DNA of 37,566 nt from Bacillota bacterium (lineage in GTDB: Bacteria > Bacillota > Clostridia > Christensenellales > QALW01), in NCBI GenBank assembly GCA_029007865.1, contig JAQXIQ010000017.1:1-37566 (forward strand). The letters run 5' to 3'. How positions within the stretch are numbered: the first letter of the stretch is position 1; the number at the start of each line of letters is the position of its first letter. Positions 9,201 to 18,553 of this stretch are shown here, piece by piece. A program made the translations under genes and the position numbers. The notes beneath the pieces were generated by a model. The model was given only the letters and a program-made list of their open reading frames with translations, was not told where the DNA came from and searched no databases.

Positions 9201-10364
9201 TCAGTCAATTACGCGGCGTCCCCAGGAAAAAATATCGCGCCAGTAGTATTTGTTGATATCCGAAACGATAATCTTGCCCTCCATCGTTGAAGCATGAATA
9301 AACATTCCCTCGCCGATATATATACCGGCATGGTCACAGCGGTCGGAATCGTTGGGATTGGTATTGAAAAATACCAGATCTCCGCACTCCAGCTGAGCGA
9401 TTTTCTTAATTTTTTCACCGGTATTGCTGTACCCCTGATAATAAGCGGTACGCGGAAGCGTAAAACCGAAGTGTGCAAATACGGCGCGGGTAAAACCGGA
9501 ACAGTCATAAGCCTTGGGGCCAACGGCTCCCAGGACATAGGGCTTGCCCAGGAAAAGCTGACTGTAGACGGCAAGCTGCTGCTGCAAAGGCTCGCCCTCG
9601 GTATATAACGACGGCCCCTCGCTTCTGTCGGCGGAAGAATAAGCTGCCGGAACTGCAGAATCTCCGAACAGCGCCTCCAGAGTATCAATACAGGCCACTC
9701 CGGTGCATTCAATGCTGTTGTTTATCTGAAACGCCCGTACCGCCATGTATGTAACGCTGCCGTAGCTGCCGCTGGGCGCGCATTCGTAATAGCCAAGCTG
9801 AGCCAGGCGCTTTTGCAGAGCGGCAACATCGCTGCTCTCCTCCCCCCTGGCAAGGGAACGCCCCGGCGCGGTCATATCGGTGGAATAATCTGCGGACAGC
9901 GTGGTAATGCAGGAGGATTTAACATAGCCCTCGGCTCCCAGCAGAGTAAGACGGACCAGGCTCCAGCCGCTTTTTGAGCTTATGACAGCCACCTCGGTGC
10001 CTGCCGCAAGCTCCGCAAGCACCGTCCCGCGGGAAGATGCCTTGAGCCGCATCGGAGTATCTTTTTTAATGATTCCGGATTTTGACGCGGTTTTGCCGGA
10101 ATACAGCCCCAGCGCGGCAAGGGTGTCCAGCGTTATGGCTCCATCCTCATTCTCCGGGTCAAAAGCCGCAATCGCGGCGCGGGTTTCCCGGTCATATATA
10201 CCGCTGCACTCACCGCTATACAGACCCCGGCTCTTAAGAACCGATTGCACGGCGGCGATTTCGATGTTTTTATCCCCGGGCAGCATCACTCTTTCGGCCG
10301 CTGAAGCTCCTGCGGCGATAAACACCGTAAGTGCGGCAAGAACCGCACATATCAGTTTTTTCAT
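9201..10364 (-). CDS. NlpC/P60 cell-wall hydrolase with peptidoglycan-binding and SH3b-like domains
   Basis: Signal peptide; two PG_binding_1-like repeats; catalytic YDCSGF, CDHAGIYIG and FIHAS motifs. Confidence 0.92.
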   Translation of the reverse strand: MKKLICAVLAALTVFIAAGASAAERVMLPGDKNIEIAAVQSVLKSRGLYSGECSGIYDRETRAAIAAFDPENEDGAITLDTLAALGLYSGKTASKSGIIKKDTPMRLKASSRGTVLAELAAGTEVAVISSKSGWSLVRLTLLGAEGYVKSSCITTLSADYSTDMTAPGRSLARGEESSDVAALQKRLAQLGYYECAPSGSYGSVTYMAVRAFQINNSIECTGVACIDTLEALFGDSAVPAAYSSADRSEGPSLYTEGEPLQQQLAVYSQLFLGKPYVLGAVGPKAYDCSGFTRAVFAHFGFTLPRTAYYQGYSNTGEKIKKIAQLECGDLVFFNTNPNDSDRCDHAGIYIGEGMFIHASTMEGKIIVSDINKYYWRDIFSWGRRVID

Positions 10365-10501
10365 ATCACAGTCTCCGTTCCGGGCACTGCAGTCATAAAA
10401 ATGCTATATAACATTCCGTCGTATGTAACCGAAGCGGCGCCGGCCTCCGCCGATGCTGCCCGTCCGGGATTTATTATATGCCTGCAATGCACTATGCTTG
10501 C

Positions 10502-10523
10502 CTGCCGCGCTTTTGCGCGGCAG
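10502..10523. repeat. Hairpin CTGCCGCGC-tttt-GCGCGGCAG
   Basis: 9-bp perfect stem followed on + by CTCTTTATTCTTTT. Confidence 0.75.
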
Positions 10524-10577
10524 CTCTTTATTCTTTTGCGCCGTACGGCACATTTTTTGTCGGATAAAACCCTTTGC

Positions 10578-10613
10578 AAATGCGCTTCTACACGCACTTC
10601 AAAATGCGTTTCA
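10578..10613. repeat. Three 12-bp tandem degenerate repeats (aAaTGCGcTTCt)
   Basis: AAATGCGCTTCT / ACACGCACTTCA / AAATGCGTTTCA. Confidence 0.7.
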
Positions 10614-10770
10614 ATGCGCAACGGAAAATATTATACATTATTTGAAAATGCCATTTCAAATCCGGTTTCGGGCGTATATCCTCAAAATACAGGCTCTTGC
10701 TCAATTTTACGCTGTATTTCTCCGTTTGTTACAAAAAGCCGATATGTTTTCAAAAAAACGAAATATTTTT

Positions 10771-10802
10771 GTAATATTTATCTGCTAATATTACGGCAGA
10801 TA
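10771..10802. repeat. Two interleaved inverted repeats
   Basis: GTAATATT(771-778)/AATATTAC(787-794) and TATCTGC(779-785)/GCAGATA(796-802); mutually exclusive as hairpins. Confidence 0.75.
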
Positions 10803-10928
10803 CCGTTAATACCGTATAATCGGTGTTGTAATTACGGATCGGTTATGATAAAATAATAAGGTTAAGATATGTTCTGAGCGCCGCACGGCGGGAATTTATC
10901 AAATTCATGCAATAAAGAGGGACGGGAT

Positions 10929-12185
10929 TTGAGCGGCATATTAAAATACATACGGCTTATATCGGCAGCGGCACTGATATTCTGCGTGACCGCTGCAGCC
11001 TGCGTCTTTCCCTTGGCAGAACCTTCCGAGCCTCAGCCTCAGCCGTCGCCCTCGGCAACGGCAGACATAAATAACCCCGACATCTTTCTCGGCGACGAGG
11101 GCTGCGAAGCCTCGGCGGGAGGGCGCTTTGTGCTGACGGATGAATATCTGTATTATATCGACCCGGATGGCTCCATAAAAAGACAGCCTGCCGACGGCGG
11201 AGAAGCGGAGCTGCTGGTACCGGCCGGGGAGTACGCCTGCCTGAACGTCATGGGCGGTTATATCTATTATCTGGATAATACCTCCGGCATTTACCGCTGC
11301 GCCACGAATTCCGGAGAAGCGCAGAGGCTGTCTGCGTTAACGGCCGACAAGCTGTCCGTCCGCTCCGACGGGCTGTACTATCTGTGCGCGGGCGCCCTGT
11401 GGTATTGCTCGCTTCAGGGCGAGAGTGAACAGCTCATCTATGACGGCATAGAGGATTTTATTCTGTGCGGCGATTATGTTATAGCGGTGGCCGGCAATGA
11501 AAGCTACGGCTTTGACCTGTGGCCTTTGGGAGCCGATGAGCCGTTTGCGACGCAGGCGGCGCTTTATACCGTCAAAGACGGAACGGTATATGCCGAAACC
11601 AGCAGCGGCCTGTTCTGCTATGAAGGAGAGGATTTTGCACCCCGGCAGCTTCCCGGCAGCTTTGAGCTGCTGCCGGACGGCATCGCGGCCTGCGATGAGG
11701 GGATACTGTATTCTCCCCGAGGCACCGGCAAGGTTGTGCTCCGGGACATGATTACGGGCTTTGAGCAAACGGTGCTGGAGGATATAGATGAATTTTTTGT
11801 AGCAGGCGGGGACATAATATATCAAAAGGACGGCAGACTGTATGCCGCATGCTGCAACGGCTGGCAGCGACGGCTCTTAAGTGACGGCCTGCCGGGGAAA
11901 ATGCTGCTTTCCGCCCTGGAATGCAGCTCCGTCACTCTTAAATGCGATACCGATACCCTGCATCCCGGACAAAGCGCCACGGTCAGCGTATATATAGACG
12001 GCGCTCCCGCCTCTTTCCAACAGCTGATGCAGCTTTCCTGCTACATAAAGGACAATACCGTGCTTACGGTCTCGCCCAGGAACGACGGGCTGTGCATATA
12101 TGCCGCCGGCAAAGGCGAAACGGTGCTGCGCGTATCAACGGCCCAGAAAAATGTTTTTGCGGAGCTGCTCCTGCGCGTCGAATGA
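10929..12185 (+). CDS. Lipoprotein with YWTD-like/DUF5050-like repeats and possible C-terminal Ig-like (Big) domain
   Basis: TTG start after AGAGGGACGGG; lipobox TAAAC; repeats such as EYLYYIDPDGSIKR, GYIYYLDNTSGIYR, DGLYYLCAGALWYC. Confidence 0.75.
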   Translation: MSGILKYIRLISAAALIFCVTAAACVFPLAEPSEPQPQPSPSATADINNPDIFLGDEGCEASAGGRFVLTDEYLYYIDPDGSIKRQPADGGEAELLVPAGEYACLNVMGGYIYYLDNTSGIYRCATNSGEAQRLSALTADKLSVRSDGLYYLCAGALWYCSLQGESEQLIYDGIEDFILCGDYVIAVAGNESYGFDLWPLGADEPFATQAALYTVKDGTVYAETSSGLFCYEGEDFAPRQLPGSFELLPDGIAACDEGILYSPRGTGKVVLRDMITGFEQTVLEDIDEFFVAGGDIIYQKDGRLYAACCNGWQRRLLSDGLPGKMLLSALECSSVTLKCDTDTLHPGQSATVSVYIDGAPASFQQLMQLSCYIKDNTVLTVSPRNDGLCIYAAGKGETVLRVSTAQKNVFAELLLRVE

Positions 12186-12228
12186 GGGTCGGTGGCGGTC
12201 TTGTCCCTTAAAGGAAAGGACGGTCGCC

Positions 12229-12453
12229 GTGTCCCAGATTACAACGGTCAAAATCAGCTCATGCTTCTGGTGTGTATTTTTCTCTCTGTTTCCGGTGGTC
12301 GGACTTGCGTATCTGACAGTAAAGGCCTCATCCTCAAAGGATCCAAACATCAAAAATCTGTCAAAAGCTCTGCTTTTGCTCAGGGCCGCCGTGCTTGTGC
12401 TGGGAACCGTATCGGCTCTGGGAGCGGTATGGCTGCTTGACGCTCTTATATGA
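12229..12453 (+). CDS. Small membrane protein (about 74 aa, two predicted TM helices)
   Basis: GTG start with AAGGAAAGGA 8 nt upstream; two hydrophobic segments. Confidence 0.6.
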   Translation: MSQITTVKISSCFWCVFFSLFPVVGLAYLTVKASSSKDPNIKNLSKALLLLRAAVLVLGTVSALGAVWLLDALI

Positions 12454-12577
12454 TTACGCAGTTTTTCAAATGCCTCCCCCGACGCGTGTGCGCCGGTTTT
12501 TTGTTATTCTTTCCCGCAGCAATTTCGGCGGCAAATAGCGCCGCTCCGGCGGCAGGTCAGGGATAATCGTCTTTTCT

Positions 12578-12829
12578 TTGGTCAATACTAACGGCAAGGC
12601 CTCCATTGTATGCGCCTTAAAAACGCGGAGAAAGGACGTGGACACCGTGAACGAGGATATTTTCGGTCTGCCGGTTCCGGATGCTTTGCTGGAATTGCTT
12701 GCCCATGACGGAGCCCGGGAACGCTTTTTGGCCATGACACTGCCTCAGCGCAAAGCCATAGTATCCGGAGCAAAAGGCATGTTCCCGGATGAAATGCGCA
12801 CGTACTTTGAAAGAATGCTGATGAACTGA
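12578..12829 (+). CDS. Small soluble protein of unknown function; true start probably a GTG near 12640-12650
   Basis: ORF ends just before a strong terminator; GAGAAAGG upstream of internal GTG (VNEDIFGLPVPDALLELLAHDG...). Confidence 0.5.
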   Translation: MVNTNGKASIVCALKTRRKDVDTVNEDIFGLPVPDALLELLAHDGARERFLAMTLPQRKAIVSGAKGMFPDEMRTYFERMLMN

Positions 12830-12849
12830 CCATCCATGCTCCGCACAAC

Positions 12850-12877
12850 GCCGCCCCGCGCTGAACGGGGCGGCTTT
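12850..12877 (+). terminator. Rho-independent terminator
   Basis: GCCGCCCC / GGGGCGGC stem followed by TTT. Confidence 0.8.
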
Positions 12878-13091
12878 CCTGCTGTATGCGCGGCAAATGC
12901 CCCTCCTGACTCCCGCGCCCCGGATTACCCGCAGGAAGGGTCTTTTTTGCGTTTATATTTCCGTTTATATATTGTGTTTTTTGCCCGTTTGTGATATCCT
13001 AATAGGAAGATCGGACTGTCATGCCGACAGCGGACAATTATTACCGCAGTCCGGGACGGACTGCGGATACGGATAAAGGAGAATTATTAAA

Positions 13092-14204
13092 ATGGATAGT
13101 GCACATTCTTTCGGTGATATTCCTCTGCTGGGCTTCGGCGCCATGCGTCTGCCCTGCGGCGAAAACGGCGAAATCGACCAACAGCAGGTAAACGCAATGG
13201 TGGACGAATATCTTGCCGCAGGCTTCAAATATTTTGACACCGCATATTACTACCATAATGTATGCAGCGAGGGCGCACTGAAAAAGGCCCTGTCCGACAG
13301 ATACGACAGGAACGCGTTTCTGCTTGCGGATAAAATGCCCCTTACCATAATAAAAACGCACGAGGATTATCTGCCCGTGTTCAACGCACAGCTGGAGCGT
13401 GCCGGCGTAGAATGGTTTGATTTTTATCTTTTACATAACATAACCCGGGAGCAGATAGCCCTTACCGAGCAGAAGGGCGGCTTTGAGTTTGTCCGGCGCA
13501 TGAAAGAGGAGGGCAGAATACGCCACATCGGCCTTTCCACGCACGACACCGCAGAAGCGCTGGACGGCATACTCACCCGTCACCCGGAGATAGAATTCGT
13601 GCAGCTTCAGATAAACTATCTGGACTGGGAGAATGAATCCGTACAGTCCCGCCTTTGCTATGAGACCGCACGCAGACACGGCAAGCCCGTTATAGTGATG
13701 GAGCCCGTACGCGGAGGAGCGCTTGCCCAGATACCTCAGCAGGCGCGGCAAATGCAGCTGGAGCTGAACCCGGACGCGTCTGCGGCCAGCTATGCCATAC
13801 GGTTTGCGGCATCGCTTGAGGGAGTATTCATGGTGCTCAGCGGAATGAGCAATATGGAGCAGCTCAGGGACAATATAAGCTATATGAAAAACTTTGTCCC
13901 GCTTTCCGAAGCGGAAAAGTCCATGCTTTTCCGTGCAAAGGATATAATCCTGCAAAGCATGCTGGTGCCGTGTACCGGATGCCGCTACTGTACCGACGGC
14001 TGTCCCATGGGAATAAATATTCCGGCGCTTTTTGCCGCGGTAAACGAATGCCGGCTGTCCCCTCTTGCCGACTATGCGGCGCTGTACGACAAGGCATGCG
14101 AGCGTCACGGTCAGCCCAAGGACTGCATAGGCTGCGCTCAGTGCGAAAGGGTATGCCCTCAGCACATAAACATAATACAGCAGCTTCAGGGAATAAGAAG
14201 ATAA
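13092..14204 (+). CDS. Aldo/keto reductase with C-terminal 4Fe-4S ferredoxin-like domain
   Basis: GFGAMRLP, DTAYYYHN, YLLHN, then CTGCRYCTDGCPMGI and CIGCAQCERVCPQHI. Confidence 0.93.
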   Translation: MDSAHSFGDIPLLGFGAMRLPCGENGEIDQQQVNAMVDEYLAAGFKYFDTAYYYHNVCSEGALKKALSDRYDRNAFLLADKMPLTIIKTHEDYLPVFNAQLERAGVEWFDFYLLHNITREQIALTEQKGGFEFVRRMKEEGRIRHIGLSTHDTAEALDGILTRHPEIEFVQLQINYLDWENESVQSRLCYETARRHGKPVIVMEPVRGGALAQIPQQARQMQLELNPDASAASYAIRFAASLEGVFMVLSGMSNMEQLRDNISYMKNFVPLSEAEKSMLFRAKDIILQSMLVPCTGCRYCTDGCPMGINIPALFAAVNECRLSPLADYAALYDKACERHGQPKDCIGCAQCERVCPQHINIIQQLQGIRR

Positions 14205-14262
14205 TCCAAAACATATAACGGCATTTTTTGATATGATATTACCGATGCCGTAAGGAAGAGCT

Positions 14263-15249
14263 ATGGAAGAAAAGCAGTTGTTTCTGGAAATAAGCGATCC
14301 GGACATACTGCCCGAGCTATTCGGGCAGCGGGACGAAAATATCGGAGTAATACAGGACGAAACAGGCGTGCATATAGCCATGCGCGGCGGAAGCATAAGC
14401 ATTACGGGGGACCAGGACAAGGCCGAGATTGCGCTTACCGTGCTGAAGCGTCTGATGATGCTGCTGGCCAAGCGCGAAAAGATAGACAAGACCCGCATAC
14501 GCTATGCCATAGAGCTTGCCGCCGAGGGCAGGGATGAGCTGATAGACCAGATTATGAGCGACATCGTGGCCATCACCTACCGCGGCAAGCAGATAAGGGC
14601 AAAAACCATGGGGCAAAGCCGGTATGTAAACGCCATGAAAAACAACACCGTTGTCTTCGGGGTGGGCCCGGCAGGCACGGGCAAGACGTACCTGGCCATG
14701 GCTATGGCGGTAATGGCCTTCAAAAACAAGGAGGTCTCCCGTATTATACTCACCCGTCCGGCCGTGGAGGCAGGAGAAAAGCTGGGCTTTTTACCCGGAG
14801 ACCTGCAGCACAAGGTGGACCCCTACCTCCGCCCTCTTTATGACGCCATATACGAAATGATGGGGCCGGAGGCTTATGCGCGGCTTGCGGAACGCGGCGC
14901 AATCGAGGTGGCGCCCCTTGCATATATGCGCGGCCGCACTCTGTCTGACGCGTATATTATCCTGGACGAGGCACAGAACACCACAAACGAGCAGATGAAG
15001 ATGTTTCTCACCCGTCTGGGAGAGGGTTCAAAAGCGGTTATAACCGGAGACCTGACCCAGATAGATCTGCCTCCCGGAAAGGTCAGCGGGCTTAAACGCG
15101 CCGTAACCGTCCTGGAGGGGATAAAGGATATAAGTATATGTCATTTTTCGCACAAGGATGTGGTACGCCACGAGCTTGTGCAGAGCATAATAAAGGCTTA
15201 TGAAAGCTATGATAAAAAGCATTCTCCCCAACCGTCCGGCAGCGCTTGA
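14263..15249 (+). CDS. phoH: PhoH family ATPase
   Basis: GPAGTGKTYLAMA, TRPAVEAGEKLGFLPGDLQ, ILDEAQNTT, ITGDLTQIDLP; followed by pgpH/ybeY. Confidence 0.95.
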   Translation: MEEKQLFLEISDPDILPELFGQRDENIGVIQDETGVHIAMRGGSISITGDQDKAEIALTVLKRLMMLLAKREKIDKTRIRYAIELAAEGRDELIDQIMSDIVAITYRGKQIRAKTMGQSRYVNAMKNNTVVFGVGPAGTGKTYLAMAMAVMAFKNKEVSRIILTRPAVEAGEKLGFLPGDLQHKVDPYLRPLYDAIYEMMGPEAYARLAERGAIEVAPLAYMRGRTLSDAYIILDEAQNTTNEQMKMFLTRLGEGSKAVITGDLTQIDLPPGKVSGLKRAVTVLEGIKDISICHFSHKDVVRHELVQSIIKAYESYDKKHSPQPSGSA

Positions 15250-15333
15250 CAGATCCGCCGGGCATAACGGCAAACAGTATATTTTGCGGAAAGGAGCGCT
15301 CCGCACAGCATTCGGAGCAGGCATTGACATTAA

Positions 15334-17565
15334 ATGAAAAATAAAAATGAGACCCGGGCACAGAAAACACCGGGAATGCGCCGCAACGATACGGAAAGTG
15401 CCGGAATACGCGTTAAAAGAGAGCGCAGCAACAAGATAAAGTGCGTCGTTTACGGGCTGCTCTGCTTTGGCCTGGTGCTTTTTATAATGCTGGACACCGT
15501 AACGCCGCAAAAGTACAGCATTGAAGCCGGGGAGGTATCCAAAAGCACCATTGTGGCCACAAAGGACATAATGGACACCGTCAGTCTGGACGCCGCAAAG
15601 AAGGTTGCGCGCGATTCGGTCAGCACCGTTTACCGTATAGACGAAGAGGCGCGGGTAAACGTTATCAATGCGGTTGCCGACGATTTTTCCAAGGTGGAGG
15701 ACGCCCGCAAGCAGGCTGTCAACAAGAAAAACGAGTGGCTGTTAGAGCATCCGGGCACCGATTACCAGTTTGAGGACGCATATATTAACCTGCTGACAGG
15801 CAATCTGCCGGTAAGCTGCTCGGAAAGCGAAATGCTTGTTATAGTCAACACACCGCCTCAGGATATAGAAAGCATAGCCGCCTTTATCAAAACAAAGATC
15901 AGCTCCGTAATGATAATGGGCCTCAGCGAGGAAACCCTTATATCCGAGCGCAGCGCCATTGTAGCATCCATGAACACGGAATACTCGGCCGTAAGCGGTG
16001 AACTGCGGCTTATTGCGCGGCGCATACTGGAAAAGGAGCTTGTGGCAAACTATGCCCCGGATGAGGCCGCTACCGAAGCGGCCCGACTGGAAGCGGAAAA
16101 CGCCGTAGACGAGTCGGACTATCTGTATAAAAAAGGTCAGAACATTGTGGTAAGCGGCGAGCTGGTAACCGCGGCACAGGTAGCCATGCTGGAGCAGCTG
16201 GGGATGCTGGACAACAACAATATCGATATCAAGCTGTACCTGGGCGCAGGCCTGCTTGTCCTTACGGTACTGCTCATCGTGGCCTTTTATATAGCCGTAT
16301 ATGAGCCTCAGATGGTGCAGACTCCTAAAAAAGTGCTGATGCTGGCAATACTGATTGTGCTGTCTGTGCTTTATTCCTCTCTGGTCTATCCCTATCAGCC
16401 CGGGCTTGCCCAGATAGCCATAAGCACTATACTGATCGCCGTACTGCTGAAACCGCGGGTGGCGTTGGTAAGCAATCTTGCCCTTTCCGTAATACTGGGC
16501 GTGCTGGCTACGCAGTCGTCGGAGCTGGTGGAGAGCAGCACCATAAGCACCATGGTGGTATCCCTTATTGCGGGCACCGCCGCGGTATACCTTTGCAAAA
16601 AGCCCATGCACAGGATGCGCATAATGCTGGCCGGGCTTACGGTAGGGCTCACGGGCGGGCTGGCCAGTATTTTTACAGGTCTGGTTCTCTCCAGCGAAAT
16701 AAAAACGGTTTTCATAAACTCCTTATGGCCGGTGCTGGGCGGAGTAATCAGCTCTGTACTGTGCATTGGCACTCTCCCGGTATGGGAAGCCGTATTTGAT
16801 ATTCTGACACCGACAAAGCTGCTTGAGATAACCAACCCCAATCAGCCGCTGCTACGCAGGCTGGCAATTGAAGCACCGGGCACGCATCACCACAGCATAG
16901 TGGTAGCCAACCTTGCAGAGAGCGGAGCACAGGCGATAGGCGCCAACACCATGCTTACACGTGCGGGAGCGTATTATCACGATATCGGCAAGCTCGCCTC
17001 ACCGGAAGCCTATACCGAAAACCAGAACGATAAGCTCAAAAGCTTTCACTCCATGCTGCTGCCTTCGGAAAGCGCGGCAATTATAAAAGCGCACCCGACC
17101 GAGGGCTGCGAGCTGGCCGTAAAGCATAAGCTTCCCAAGGAGATATGCGATATCATACAGGAGCATCACGGCACCACCGTCATCAGCTATTTCTATGCCA
17201 AGGCACTGGAGGAGTTTGACAATGTGGACCGCGCCGATTATATGTATCCCGGTCCCAAGCCCCACAGCAAGGAAACCGCAATAATAATGCTGGCGGACAG
17301 CGTAGAAGCCGCAGTCAGGTCGCTGCCGGATAAATCTCCGGAGAGCGTGCGCGCAAAGATAGACCAGATAATCAGCGACCGTATTGCAGACGGGCAGTTT
17401 GACGAATGCAGCATTTCCATGCTGGAGCTGCATAAGATAGCGGCGGAATTCACCCAGTCGCTCAGCGGCGTGCACCACCAGCGTATCGAATATCCCGATC
17501 TTAAACAGGCTCTTAAGGACAACAGGGAAAGAGAAGAAGCTAATGAAAACCGAACTGATAAATGA
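15334..17565 (+). CDS. pgpH: 7TM-HD phosphodiesterase (PgpH/YqfF family)
   Basis: Extracellular domain, multiple TM segments, HD domain (APGTHHHSIVVANLAE, YYHDIGK, EHHGTT). Confidence 0.93.
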   Translation: MKNKNETRAQKTPGMRRNDTESAGIRVKRERSNKIKCVVYGLLCFGLVLFIMLDTVTPQKYSIEAGEVSKSTIVATKDIMDTVSLDAAKKVARDSVSTVYRIDEEARVNVINAVADDFSKVEDARKQAVNKKNEWLLEHPGTDYQFEDAYINLLTGNLPVSCSESEMLVIVNTPPQDIESIAAFIKTKISSVMIMGLSEETLISERSAIVASMNTEYSAVSGELRLIARRILEKELVANYAPDEAATEAARLEAENAVDESDYLYKKGQNIVVSGELVTAAQVAMLEQLGMLDNNNIDIKLYLGAGLLVLTVLLIVAFYIAVYEPQMVQTPKKVLMLAILIVLSVLYSSLVYPYQPGLAQIAISTILIAVLLKPRVALVSNLALSVILGVLATQSSELVESSTISTMVVSLIAGTAAVYLCKKPMHRMRIMLAGLTVGLTGGLASIFTGLVLSSEIKTVFINSLWPVLGGVISSVLCIGTLPVWEAVFDILTPTKLLEITNPNQPLLRRLAIEAPGTHHHSIVVANLAESGAQAIGANTMLTRAGAYYHDIGKLASPEAYTENQNDKLKSFHSMLLPSESAAIIKAHPTEGCELAVKHKLPKEICDIIQEHHGTTVISYFYAKALEEFDNVDRADYMYPGPKPHSKETAIIMLADSVEAAVRSLPDKSPESVRAKIDQIISDRIADGQFDECSISMLELHKIAAEFTQSLSGVHHQRIEYPDLKQALKDNREREEANENRTDK

Positions 17566-18040
17566 AACCGATTTTAACGACGAACACATGATACGGCGCA
17601 TGATAGGCGCCGCCGAATATGCCGCCGGCATTATAACGGGTACCGATGCTCTGGAAATAGGTCTGACCCTGACCTCTGCGGAGAATATACGCAGTCTCAA
17701 CAGGGAATACCGCGGCGTGGACTCGGTAACCGACGTGCTGTCCTTTCCGCTATCGGAGTTTGAACGGGGCTCCGAGGGCATACTGCCAACCGACCGCAGC
17801 GACATAACTAATCCGGATACCGGAAACACTATGCTGGGCGATATTGTAATCAATATGGAGCGGGTGTTTCAGCAGGCCCTGGAGTACGGCCACAGCGCCG
17901 AACGCGAGGCTTGCTACCTGTGCGTACACTCCGTGCTTCATCTCCTTGGCTGGGACCACGAGGACGAGGTGCAAAGGGCGGATATGCGCAGACATGAGGA
18001 GGAGATCATGAATGGATACGGTCTTGCAAGAGCTGATTGA
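17543..18040 (+). CDS. ybeY: Endoribonuclease YbeY (rRNA maturation)
   Basis: HSVLHLLGWDHE metal site; YRGVDSVTDVLSFP; LGDIVIN. Confidence 0.96.
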   Translation: MKTELINETDFNDEHMIRRMIGAAEYAAGIITGTDALEIGLTLTSAENIRSLNREYRGVDSVTDVLSFPLSEFERGSEGILPTDRSDITNPDTGNTMLGDIVINMERVFQQALEYGHSAEREACYLCVHSVLHLLGWDHEDEVQRADMRRHEEEIMNGYGLARAD

Positions 18041-18410
18041 CGCGGCGCAGGCGGCAATGCACAACGCATACTGTCCGTATTCCGGTTACAGCGTCGGTGC
18101 CGCCGTAATGAGCGCAAACGGCGATATATACACCGGCTGCAATGTCGAGAGCGCATCATACGGTGCTACGGTGTGTGCTGAGCGCGCCGCCCTATGCGCG
18201 GCAACGGTCGCCGGAGCACGCGCTTTATCCGCCGTTGCCGTGGTCTCAAGCGGCAGTACGCCCTACCCATGCGGTATATGCCGGCAAATGCTTTCCGAGC
18301 TTGCTCCGGAAGCCGTAGTATTCATGAAAGGGCGCGACGGCAGGATTATTCAGGCGTCGGTAAAAGAGCTGCTGCCCTATGCCTTTGAACTTAACGATAA
18401 TAAACCGTAA
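18012..18410 (+). CDS. cdd: Cytidine deaminase
   Basis: PYSGYSVGAA, CNVESASYGATVCAERAAL, PCGICRQML. Confidence 0.96.
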   Translation: MDTVLQELIDAAQAAMHNAYCPYSGYSVGAAVMSANGDIYTGCNVESASYGATVCAERAALCAATVAGARALSAVAVVSSGSTPYPCGICRQMLSELAPEAVVFMKGRDGRIIQASVKELLPYAFELNDNKP

Positions 18411-18500
18411 GCACAAGCCTGCGCCCGCCGCATAGCTTTAACCGCTTACGGCTTTCTTAAAAGCCATACCTGCATTTCGGTCTCACCGCGGTTTGCAAAA

Positions 18501-18526
18501 GCGGAGCGCCCGACCGGGCGCCCCGC
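18501..18526. terminator. Terminator between convergent cdd and metallophosphoesterase genes
   Basis: GCGG-a-GCGCCCG-ac-CGGGCGC-c-CCGC; minus strand continues TTTTGC. Confidence 0.75.
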
Positions 18527-18553
18527 CTTACTAGTATTCCTTTCAAATCAAAG

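Noticed and set aside
10401-10856. 151-aa and 111-aa + ORFs in the divergent intergenic region
   Set aside because: Translations look like noise (Cys/Arg/Phe-rich), with no convincing RBS; the region is better read as noncoding.
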